The notes under the pieces: model-generated
What the model saw: the letters and a program-made list of their open reading frames with translations, nothing else
Told to the model about the DNA's origin: nothing
The model's database searches: none
Assembly (NCBI GenBank): GCA_049514335.1
Contig: JBEKVE010000078.1
Location: 1-14,517 of the forward strand
Source: JBEKVE01 sp049514335
GTDB taxonomy: Bacteria > Actinomycetota > Acidimicrobiia > Acidimicrobiales > UBA8190
DNA: 14,517 nt
Direction: 5' to 3'
In this document: piece after piece, positions 6,817 through 12,061 of the stretch
Layout of the letters: every line of letters starts with the position of its first letter
Numbering within the stretch: position 1 is the first letter of the stretch
Program-made: the position numbers and the translations under genes

Positions 6817-7220
6817 CCGGCACTTACCTCTTGTCCACCTTGGCTGTCGGAACGGAGCGGCCGACGTGATCCGTCAAGACAGAATTCCACGAGGGCCCCG
6901 TTTTCATCGAGGGCGACGGCGGTCAGGCCTGACCTCAACAGCGCACGCCCGAACGAGGCACCGGCGGCTCGCTCCCGGATGGACACGTCGAGCTCCACGT
7001 TGGCAACGAGGCGCTCTTCGGCACGCAAGGCGGAAAGGGGAAGCTCTCCCCGTGCTGCTGCAGTGATGCGCCGGCGGGTCGCCGTCTCTTGTGCCGAGAA
7101 CATCTGGCCGATGCGGGTCCAATGCTCGAGCTGCTGGCGCCCCGAGCGATTCTCCCGATGCCCTTCGTCCACCGCAGCTTCGAACAAGTCGGCATCGAAT
7201 CTCGTCATCCGATCAGCCAT
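6813..7220 (-). CDS. ParD-like antitoxin, partner of the zeta-like toxin
   Basis: The gene gives 135 residues from ATG 7220, which has GGAGG 7 bp upstream. The open frame runs on further 5', but no ribosome site supports a longer form. The N-terminus (MADRMTRFDADLFEAA, then RSGRQQLEHWTRIGQ) matches the ParD-like antitoxin family, in which a ribbon-helix-helix-type region with a conserved Q-EHW motif binds DNA. The C-terminal half (RERAAGASFG..LVEFCLDGSRRP) is likely the toxin-binding part. Antitoxin first, toxin second, with coupled translation is the normal type II order. An inverted repeat overlapping the promoter is the expected autoregulatory operator. Confidence 0.8.
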   Translation of the reverse strand: MADRMTRFDADLFEAAVDEGHRENRSGRQQLEHWTRIGQMFSAQETATRRRITAAARGELPLSALRAEERLVANVELDVSIRERAAGASFGRALLRSGLTAVALDENGALVEFCLDGSRRPLRSDSQGGQEVSAG

Positions 7221-7239
7221 GGCTTGACCTCCACGTATC

Positions 7240-7274
7240 GTTCTGTATACAAGTGTAGCAGTTTGATACAGAAC
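7240..7274. promoter_or_regulatory. Inverted-repeat operator with embedded divergent promoters for the ParD-like/zeta module
   Basis: GTTCTGTATACAA (7240-7252) and TTGATACAGAAC (7263-7274) are inverted copies, one base apart in length, separated by 10 bp. On the minus strand TTCTGT (7268-7273) and TATACA (7244-7249) make a -35/-10 pair with 18-bp spacing, about 23 bp before the antitoxin ATG. By symmetry the plus strand has TTCTGT (7241-7246) and GATACA (7265-7270), also with 18 bp. A repressor bound to the arms would cover both promoters. Confidence 0.6.
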
Positions 7275-7319
7275 CGGTGTTGTCCTGCTGCTCGCGCCGA
7301 GGTGGTCCAAAACGGGCCA

Positions 7320-7339
7320 GGCCCGGAAACAATCGGGCC
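7320..7339. repeat. Hairpin immediately before the 53-codon ORF
   Basis: GGCCCG and CGGGCC form a perfect 6-bp inverted repeat with an 8-bp loop, ending one base before GTG 7341, where a ribosome site would be expected. It may restrain translation or be chance in GC-rich DNA. Confidence 0.3.
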
Positions 7340-7340
7340 G

Positions 7341-7502
7341 GTGATCCGAGTCGATTTTGAGCGCGTGGAGGCCCTCGAGCTCTTGGGAACGACCCTCGCT
7401 CATCTGAACGAAGCGGAGGCTCGGACGGAGGTCTCGCTGCGGGTGGCTCTGCTCATGGCAATTCGCGACAGGGTCGCATCGGCACTTCGGGAGGATCGAT
7501 GA
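7341..7502 (+). CDS. Small hypothetical protein, 53 residues
   Basis: I do not recognise this product. It starts at GTG 7341 and is predicted to be mostly helical with a heptad-like pattern (VEALELLGTTLAHLNEAEARTEVSLRVALLMAIRDRVASAL). The main support is that its TGA overlaps the next ATG as ATGA, the coupling seen elsewhere in the window, and that codon third positions are GC-rich. An open frame runs upstream to 7089, but it is antisense to the ParD-like gene and lacks coding character, so it is not used. It is divergent from the ParD-like/zeta module. Confidence 0.45.
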   Translation: MIRVDFERVEALELLGTTLAHLNEAEARTEVSLRVALLMAIRDRVASALREDR

Positions 7503-7804
7503 GCTACACCGACGAGCAGGTGACATCGACAATCTCAGCCATGGACAAGTACAGGGGTGGCGAGAAAGGCGAGATGGGTGCCGCGCTGGTGGTGGTCGGT
7601 CTCAGCGCGAACCGTGCCGCCAAGGAAGCGCGCATCCGTGACGACACGATTCCTGTTGCGCATCGAACTGGTGCATCCCTTCGCCAGCTGGCCGAAGCGT
7701 CGGGACGACGACCCCGTGCCTTACGCGAGGAGTTTCGCCTTGAACTGATCGAACTCGGCATCGCTGATGATGCCTTTGGCCCTGAGGTCCGCAAGCTTGG
7801 CTAG
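7499..7804 (+). CDS. Small hypothetical protein, possible helix-turn-helix
   Basis: The 101-residue product is not recognised as a named family. Its start overlaps the preceding small ORF as ATGA. Residues about 53-78 (VAHRTGASLRQLAEASGRRPRALREE) have the GASLRQLAEASGR pattern of small bacterial helix-turn-helix proteins in which a GAS-x-R-x-IA-x-x-x-G turn precedes the recognition helix. The last 28 codons are antisense to the end of the SHOCT-domain gene, an 84-bp convergent overlap. This is unusual, so the native C-terminus may have been lost by a frameshift or gene erosion near 7650-7720. The low-complexity MGAALVVVGLSANRAAKEAR part precedes the putative HTH. Confidence 0.5.
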   Translation: MSYTDEQVTSTISAMDKYRGGEKGEMGAALVVVGLSANRAAKEARIRDDTIPVAHRTGASLRQLAEASGRRPRALREEFRLELIELGIADDAFGPEVRKLG

Positions 7805-8113
7805 TTCGTCTGCCGTGCTCGTCTTCCCGGTTACGTCATGCACCCACGATCGAAGCGCCTGGTCCTGCGCGTTGGCGATTCGGATATCACGCTCGTGCAT
7901 CGAGCCTCCGCGGACAATCAGATAGAAGAGGACGCCCAGGAGCGGAAAGACGAGGATGAGAAGCAGCCACCCAGCCTTGCCCCACCCACCGAGATCGTGA
8001 CTCCGAAAGATGTCCGAGACAACCCGGAAGAGGACCATGAGCCACAGAATGAAGATGAAGACATAGAGAATCGTCCAGAATGCATTCAACAGTGGGTAGC
8101 TGGATCCAATCAT
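7721..8113 (-). CDS. PLDc_N and SHOCT domain membrane protein
   Basis: The 130-residue protein starts at ATG 8113 with GGGAGG 5 bp upstream. Two hydrophobic helices span about residues 8-30 and 46-68. The second, in GGWGKAGWLLLILVFPLLG, is the phospholipase D nuclease N-terminal (PLDc_N) type membrane segment. The C-terminal 29 residues (ADELAKLADLRAKGIISDAEFDQFKAKLL) form a clear SHOCT domain, a short helical pair found at the end of many bacterial proteins and thought to mediate oligomer contacts. Such proteins are small inner-membrane proteins of unknown role. The frame remains open for about 110 codons upstream, but the strong ribosome site and the start of the first membrane helix define this start. 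Confidence 0.87.
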   Translation of the reverse strand: MIGSSYPLLNAFWTILYVFIFILWLMVLFRVVSDIFRSHDLGGWGKAGWLLLILVFPLLGVLFYLIVRGGSMHERDIRIANAQDQALRSWVHDVTGKTSTADELAKLADLRAKGIISDAEFDQFKAKLLA

Positions 8114-8452
8114 CAAAACCTCCCGTATGGATTGACGCTCAAATCGTTCCACGCATCGACATCGCGTGCCAAGAGGTTGTCGGCGGCGCGAGGGCGAGGT
8201 GATCTTCCATCCAGCAACGCGCTCGATTGCCTCGCTCGATGACGCTGGCCCGGACCTTCCGGCGAGGCAGACCTCGAGTCCCTTCGCCGACGAGCGGTTT
8301 ACACCGGATCCATCGACGACGACACCCTTGTCCACCGGGTTGAGCTCCACGTCGTCGCAACGACACACTGCAAACGTGAACGCAAGGTCGACTTCGACGG
8401 TGGGCGGAAGAATCCGATCGCCATCAGTTCCTGCCCAGATGGCAAAACTCGC
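8114..8452. other. Intergenic stretch without a supported gene
   Basis: This stretch is 339 bp between the SHOCT gene and the VOC gene, both on the minus strand. A minus-strand frame is open from about 8434 into the SHOCT gene, with a protein-like piece (ILPPTVEVDLAFTFAVCRCDD) near 8350-8420. It has no good start or ribosome site, so it may be a gene remnant. I see no RNA gene or strong hairpin. Confidence 0.4.
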
Positions 8453-8866
8453 CTACCTAGATTGCGTGAACCGCAGCTTGTTTCCGGACGGGTCATGGAA
8501 CTGGGCGTCAATCCCGTACGGCATCTCCGTGGGTTCCATGATGAATTCCACGCCGCGTTCCTCTAACTCGAGATAGGTAGCCTGGCAGTCGTCTGTGGAG
8601 AAGTGGTAGCTGCCAATCGCGCCCTGGGCAATGAGGTCGCGCAGTTGCTTGGCCAAATCACCATCGATCACGGGTGGACCCGGGACTGTCAGAATGAACG
8701 ACACGTCGGGCTGACCCGGAGGACCAACCGTCAGCCAGCGGTAATTGCCCATTTCTGCGACCGTGACGTCCTCCCGCACCTCCATGCCAAGCTTCTTCGT
8801 ATAGAAGTCAAGTGCCTCGTCCTGATCATGGACCCACAGCGTGACGAGCGTGAGCTTTCCCAACAT
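8453..8866 (-). CDS. VOC-family protein (glyoxalase-like), partner of an AraC regulator
   Basis: The 137-residue protein has the VOC fold: LTLVTLWVHDQDEALDFYTKKLGMEVREDV, a middle SYHFSTDDCQATYLELEERGVEF and the end FHDPSGNKLRFTQ. The first His and final Glu metal ligands of glyoxalases are not in place (VTLWV, LRFT), so a metal-dependent glyoxalase reaction is unlikely. A binding or resistance role fits better. Of two ATGs, 8866 is chosen because GGAGG lies 7 bp before it and only 1 bp before ATG 8872. It lies 35 bp downstream of the AraC-type gene in the same direction. This regulator plus VOC pair is common in actinomycetes. Confidence 0.9.
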   Translation of the reverse strand: MLGKLTLVTLWVHDQDEALDFYTKKLGMEVREDVTVAEMGNYRWLTVGPPGQPDVSFILTVPGPPVIDGDLAKQLRDLIAQGAIGSYHFSTDDCQATYLELEERGVEFIMEPTEMPYGIDAQFHDPSGNKLRFTQSR

Positions 8867-8901
8867 GGCCATTCCTCCGTCGCTTGGACTCCGCAATGAG
8901 G

Positions 8902-9336
8902 TTAAGCAGTGTGCTCCACGTTGTCTTCTTGGAAACTGCTGTCTTGTGGACGGCTCCAGGCCTGAATCACACACGCTGGGATCCGAGCTCGATTGACCGC
9001 TGGCGGGAATTTCGCTCGATACGTCGTTGGGGAGCACTCGAAGTAACTGCAGAAGCTGGTAGTGAACGAGCCGACACTCTGAAGTCCAACGCTTACACAG
9101 ATGTCCACGACCTTGCGATCAGTGTCGCGAAGGAGTGCCGCCGCCCGTTCCAGGCGACGCGTAAGGAGATAATGATGGGGCGTTTCACCGAAGGTCCGAC
9201 GGAACTCCCGAATGAAGTGTGCCGGAGACAGCTGGGCAGAGCTGGCAAGGACTGGAATCGTCAGTGGTTCGAAGTACCTACGGTCCACTAAGTCCTTGGC
9301 CCGAAGGAGGTGGCGGGCACGAGGGACGGAGGCCAC
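8902..9336 (-). CDS. AraC-family transcriptional regulator (DNA-binding domain only)
   Basis: The 144-residue protein carries the two helix-turn-helix motifs of AraC/XylS: LASSAQLSPAHFIREFRRTFG (about 30-50) and IC-VSVGLQSVGSFTTSF (about 79-95), with the family end SPTTYRAKFPP (102-112). There is no N-terminal sensing domain. The C-terminal tail RIPACVIQAWSRPQDSSFQ is also seen in regulators that accompany VOC genes. The start is GTG 9336; a TGA lies ten codons upstream in frame. TACATT sits six bases before the GTG, so the transcript is probably leaderless. It most likely controls the downstream VOC gene in response to a signal sensed elsewhere, or directly by the VOC partner (inference). 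Confidence 0.9.
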   Translation of the reverse strand: MASVPRARHLLRAKDLVDRRYFEPLTIPVLASSAQLSPAHFIREFRRTFGETPHHYLLTRRLERAAALLRDTDRKVVDICVSVGLQSVGSFTTSFCSYFECSPTTYRAKFPPAVNRARIPACVIQAWSRPQDSSFQEDNVEHTA

Positions 9337-9342
9337 ATTCTC

Positions 9343-9348
9343 AATGTA
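9343..9348 (-). promoter_or_regulatory. Probable -10 element of a leaderless promoter for the AraC gene
   Basis: TACATT on the minus strand is followed by six bases and then GTG 9336, which puts the transcription start at or next to the start codon. No clear -35 is seen. Confidence 0.4.
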
Positions 9349-9489
9349 TCGCGGGTGGTTGTCTCATTTCGGGACAGCGCTCCCGGAGGGCAGCCCCCCT
9401 CGGCTGAACGGTGGCCGTCACTTGGGGGAGCGCATAAGACCCTCTTATCGATCATCAGATGCTGCAGCTCAGACCCCGCACCCGTTGCT

Positions 9490-10026
9490 TCAGCTTCCTA
9501 GCTCTCTCACCCGATCGACGCGCTCATCGGTTGGCCCGACGTATCGGACGAGCACACCCAGGAGCCTGTCGACGTCGACGGTCCCCATGTCGACCATCTG
9601 CTCCAGGTCGGCCCAATCCTGGGTGCGGTTGAAGAACGCTTTGAAGACGGCCAGGTCCGTGCAGGCGAGAAAGGGAACGTCGGCGCCGGCGAAATTCTCG
9701 TAGTCGATGCGCTTGGCCGCCTCGTCGTGGAAGGCGGTCGTGCTCAGGAAGATGTCCACCGGCGTCCCTTCCCACCACACCCGCACCTGCCCCTCGTCTG
9801 TGAGCCGGACGCCATCTGCCTCCGACCAGTCCACGCCGTCTGGAAGCGCAGACAGGACCTCGGTGGCTCGATCGACGCCGGCGAAGACATTGAGGTCGAT
9901 GTCGATGGTGCCGCGGGCCCGGCGGGTGCACCACGCCAGGGCGAGTGCTCCCCCGAACGCGTGCGGCAAGGCAGCCTCTCGCAGAGCCCGGTCGATCGCC
10001 ACGATCTTCTCGGGAAGCCCCGTCAC
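9490..10026 (-). CDS. AbiEii-like nucleotidyltransferase toxin (module A)
   Basis: The 178-residue protein has the minimal nucleotidyltransferase signature: HAFGGALALAW with G25-G26, followed by the metal-binding pair in GTIDIDLN (D42, D44), and a third acidic residue in GTPVDIFLS (D91). This is the arrangement of AbiEii/DUF1814-like toxins, which transfer nucleotides to RNA or proteins. The later FFNRTQDWADLEQMVDMG helix, with its R-K-D pattern, is also typical. Its GTG start overlaps the XRE gene stop as GTGA, so translation is coupled. Module order is HTH then NTase. No residue of the active site is missing, so it may be active. The cellular target is unknown. Confidence 0.85.
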   Translation of the reverse strand: MTGLPEKIVAIDRALREAALPHAFGGALALAWCTRRARGTIDIDLNVFAGVDRATEVLSALPDGVDWSEADGVRLTDEGQVRVWWEGTPVDIFLSTTAFHDEAAKRIDYENFAGADVPFLACTDLAVFKAFFNRTQDWADLEQMVDMGTVDVDRLLGVLVRYVGPTDERVDRVRELGS

Positions 10027-10337
10027 GTCGCGCCGAACCTCGGATAGCGCAGATCGGGGGAATGCCGGGCCGGAAACTGCGCTGCCAGCTCCAGCACCTG
10101 GACCAGCTCGTCCCCGCGTGGGTTGCCAGGTTCGCCCACAGTCGGGACCAGCTCGACCACAAGCTTGAAACCGGCGGCCCGGGTGATCCGCTCCACCGTG
10201 GGTAGCGACGGGTGGACACGCCCCGCCTCGTAAGCGGCGATGGTGGCGTGAGAGGTCGCCGCCAGGGCGGCCATACGCCGGAGCGAGAGACCTGCCAGCA
10301 CACGGGCTCGCCGGACGAGGACCGCAGCGCTGTCCAC
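10023..10337 (-). CDS. XRE-family helix-turn-helix antitoxin/regulator (module A)
   Basis: The 104-residue protein has an XRE/Cro-type five-helix domain in residues about 6-62: VRRARVLAGLSLRRMAALAA, the turn TSHATIAAYEAGRVHPSLPTVERI and a final helix with AAGFKLVVEL. The remaining 40 residues (GDELVQVLELAAQFPARH) may hold the toxin-binding part. It starts at GTG 10337, about 10 bp from the palindrome GTATC-N6-GATAC, which fits autoregulation. TACCGT lies 7 bp before the GTG and could be the -10 of a leaderless promoter, overlapping the palindrome. It is coupled to the NTase gene by a GTGA overlap. Confidence 0.85.
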   Translation of the reverse strand: MDSAAVLVRRARVLAGLSLRRMAALAATSHATIAAYEAGRVHPSLPTVERITRAAGFKLVVELVPTVGEPGNPRGDELVQVLELAAQFPARHSPDLRYPRFGAT

Positions 10338-10346
10338 AGATCTAAC

Positions 10347-10364
10347 GGTATCAGATTCGATACC
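10347..10364. promoter_or_regulatory. Palindromic operator between two divergent HTH-NTase modules
   Basis: GGTATC-AGATTC-GATACC is a perfect 6-bp-arm palindrome in the 64-bp region between the two divergent XRE genes. It overlaps the likely -10 of the minus-strand module and lies next to the -35 position of the plus-strand promoter. Either XRE protein could bind it and control both modules. Confidence 0.55.
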
Positions 10365-10389
10365 AGACCTCTAGTGGACCTGAATTCAG

Positions 10390-10395
10390 TACAAT
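10390..10395 (+). promoter_or_regulatory. Leaderless -10 element for the plus-strand XRE gene
   Basis: TACAAT is followed by GAGCCC and then GTG 10402, so transcription should start at the initiation codon. No ribosome site precedes the GTG, which supports leaderless translation. Confidence 0.55.
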
Positions 10396-10401
10396 GAGCC
10401 C

Positions 10402-10794
10402 GTGACTCGTACAAAGCCACCCAGCAACTCCTCTGGCCCGACCAGACGCCTGTCTGTCGCTGGGGGGTTGGTAGCGGAAGCGCGTCGCCGTAGTGGCCTG
10501 AGCCAACGTGAACTGGCCCGTCGAGCGGGGGTTTCGCGCACGACCGTGGTCGAGATCGAGACTGGAGCTCGCGACCCGGGCCTCAACACCCTTCGGTCGG
10601 TATTGCGGGGATCAGGCGCCGACCTCGACCTGCGCCTTGCAGCTCTCGAGGACCACGATGCGGTTCTCGAGAAGACCCTCGACCACCTGACGGCCCAAAA
10701 CCGCGCTCGGCTGGAGCAGGGGTTCGACCGGTTCTTGACGGGTCTCACCAAAGGTCTGGCCACGAGCCGTCCTCTCGTGAATCCAAGTGAGTGA
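10402..10794 (+). CDS. XRE-family helix-turn-helix antitoxin/regulator (module B)
   Basis: The 130-residue protein has an XRE domain at about residues 23-80: LVAEARRRSGLSQRELARRAGVSRTTVVEIETGARDPGLNTLRSVL, then a terminal strand with DLDLRLAAL. The layout, including the final hydrophobic helix and strand, parallels the module A regulator, so the two are probably related. A C-terminal helical segment (DHDAVLEKTLDHLTAQNRARLEQGFDRFL) may hold the toxin-binding surface. It starts at GTG 10402 directly on a leaderless promoter. Its end overlaps the NTase start by 8 bp. The first 20 residues (TRTKPPSNSSGPTRR) look disordered. Confidence 0.85.
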   Translation: MTRTKPPSNSSGPTRRLSVAGGLVAEARRRSGLSQRELARRAGVSRTTVVEIETGARDPGLNTLRSVLRGSGADLDLRLAALEDHDAVLEKTLDHLTAQNRARLEQGFDRFLTGLTKGLATSRPLVNPSE

Positions 10795-11335
10795 TGCGAG
10801 CAATGGTCCGGCCGACCTCGACATTGCCACCATCGTCGACGTCCTCAACGACCATCGAGTTGCGTACGTCGTCATCGGGGGGGTTGCGGCTCAAGCCTGG
10901 GCATCAAGTGTGGGGGTCGACATCCGGCCCACGTTGGACATCGATATCACCCCTGCGCCTGACGCATCGAACCTCGAACGGCTCTCCGAGGCACTTCACG
11001 AGTTGGAGGCGCGGACCCGAACCGAGTCCGATCCTGCCGGTCTCCCCTTCGATCACACTGGCGAGTCGCTTGCTCGAGCGCTGACCTGGACCCTGATCTG
11101 CTCCGCCGGCCCGCTTGATATCTCGATCATTCCCACCGGTACCGAGGGTTTTGCGGACTTCGCCCAGCATGCCCGAGTCGTCATCGTCAACGAGGTCGAG
11201 ACGCCGCTCGCCGATCTGGCGGACGTGATCAGGTCTAAGCGAGCGGCGAACAGGCCGAAGGATATTGAGGTCCTTCCAGCTCTTGTCGAGGCACTCCGAC
11301 GTCGCGACGCCGGTCAGGCCGATCACCAGACTTGA
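10787..11335 (+). CDS. AbiEii/AbiGii-like nucleotidyltransferase toxin (module B)
   Basis: The 182-residue protein has YVVIGGVAAQAW (G31-G32) and PTLDIDITP (D51, D53), then a third acidic residue in GPLDISIIP (D110). These are the three elements of the nucleotidyltransferase active site, in the order used by AbiEii-type toxins. The segment NLERLSEALHELEARTR and the end DVIRSKRAANRPKDIEVLPALVEAL, with the RSK-A-x-R-x-KD motif, are typical of the same family. The GTG start overlaps the XRE stop by 8 bp, indicating coupling. It is only distantly similar to the module A NTase, so the pair probably comes from separate acquisitions rather than a recent duplication. The target is unknown. Confidence 0.87.
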   Translation: MSDASNGPADLDIATIVDVLNDHRVAYVVIGGVAAQAWASSVGVDIRPTLDIDITPAPDASNLERLSEALHELEARTRTESDPAGLPFDHTGESLARALTWTLICSAGPLDISIIPTGTEGFADFAQHARVVIVNEVETPLADLADVIRSKRAANRPKDIEVLPALVEALRRRDAGQADHQT

Positions 11336-11556
11336 TCGAACATTGGGGCCTGGGCATCTGAACAATCAGGCTGTCGAAGGGGTGCACCGTCCTCACCTTC
11401 GATACCTTCTTCCTTGGACTCCCTCAGGCCGATCGAACCAGGGAATGCGTGTTCACGGCCGTCCTGCTCACCCCCGTGGACGGCCTGATGGCGAATCCTC
11501 AGTGTCTCGCAAACGTGCCGGACGTGAGGTCCGACGTCCCCGGACCACACGCAGAC
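11336..11556. other. Non-coding or decayed stretch after module B
   Basis: No gene with a credible start, ribosome site and codon use is visible on either strand. Several open frames exist (for example 11449-11697 plus and 11323-11550 minus), but none resembles a known protein. It borders decayed toxin fragments and may itself be decayed. Confidence 0.4.
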
Positions 11557-11760
11557 TTAAGCTCGAAGCGCCTCCGCGGCAGCGACCGCCTCGGCCCCGA
11601 GAGTCGAAAGCCGGAAGTCCCTGGACAGGGTGGCAAGGCGAAACGCCAGGTCCCGCATTGGAAGGATCTGAATGTCCTCCGGAAGATCCACCAATGACAG
11701 AGCTGCTTGTTCACGACGAGCGACATCCCAATGGCCAGTAATCGCACCACCGCGAGAGTC
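11557..11760 (-). pseudogene. Possible PIN-domain (VapC-like) toxin C-terminal remnant
   Basis: A 67-codon minus-strand frame, bounded upstream by TGA and ending in TAA 11557, reads GHWDVARREQAALSLVDLPE, then ILPMRDLAFRLATL, then LSTLGAEAVAAAEALRA. The pattern of an EQAL helix, an LP-x-x-x-PM turn and a terminal GAEAVAAAEAL helix follows the C-terminal half of VapC PIN proteins, which usually end YDAAYVALAEAL. The conserved Asp of that helix is Gly here, and the N-terminal half with the first acidic residue is missing. There is no start codon of its own. This points to a truncated, inactive toxin gene, but the match is by eye and a different helical protein is possible. Confidence 0.4.
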
Positions 11761-11778
11761 TCACGGCCGCCCGACAAC

Positions 11779-11837
11779 CCTCCGTGGCTCGATCGACGCC
11801 GACGAAGACAATTGAGGTCGATGTCGACGGTGCCCCG
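11779..11837 (-). pseudogene. Fragment of a nucleotidyltransferase gene, homologous to module A
   Basis: About 59 bp match the module A NTase at 9858-9915 with four substitutions and one inserted A. The remnant encodes RGTVDIDLN (NTase metal motif), then shifts frame at the inserted base; after correcting it reads VFVGVDRATEG, against VFAGVDRATEV in module A. No similarity is visible beyond this block. It lies next to the PIN-like remnant on the same strand, so two decayed toxin pieces are joined here. Confidence 0.75.
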
Positions 11838-11954
11838 ACTACCAGCCAGAACGGACGAGAACACGGGCTAAAACGACGATGTCCGATATGATACTGAGTA
11901 AGATGCCCATGTCCCTGACACGGGGGCTCTCCGACCGCTGGCCAGGGTGCTACG

Positions 11955-11983
11955 TTGACACAGAGCAGCGGTGTAACTACGCT
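11955..11983 (+). promoter_or_regulatory. Sigma70-type promoter of the S53 peptidase gene
   Basis: A perfect TTGACA (11955-11960) is followed after 17 bp by TACGCT (11978-11983). Transcription would begin near 11990, leaving a leader of about 70 bases before GTG 12062. This is the best -35/-10 pair in the window. Confidence 0.6.
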
Positions 11984-12061
11984 GCGCGCTCATCGAATCT
12001 GGCGGGGTCCCGCTCCTCTGCTTGATCGTGATCCGGTGGCGAGGGTCTGGGGGGCCTTGGG

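Noticed and set aside
6391..7227. 278-codon plus-strand open frame opposite the ParD-like/zeta pair
   Set aside because: Antisense to genes with clear motifs and coupled starts; low-complexity Ser/Arg-rich product.
8166..8576. 136-codon plus-strand open frame in the gap before the VOC gene
   Set aside because: Product is Ser/Thr/Pro-rich, has no ribosome site, and overlaps the end of a real minus-strand gene.
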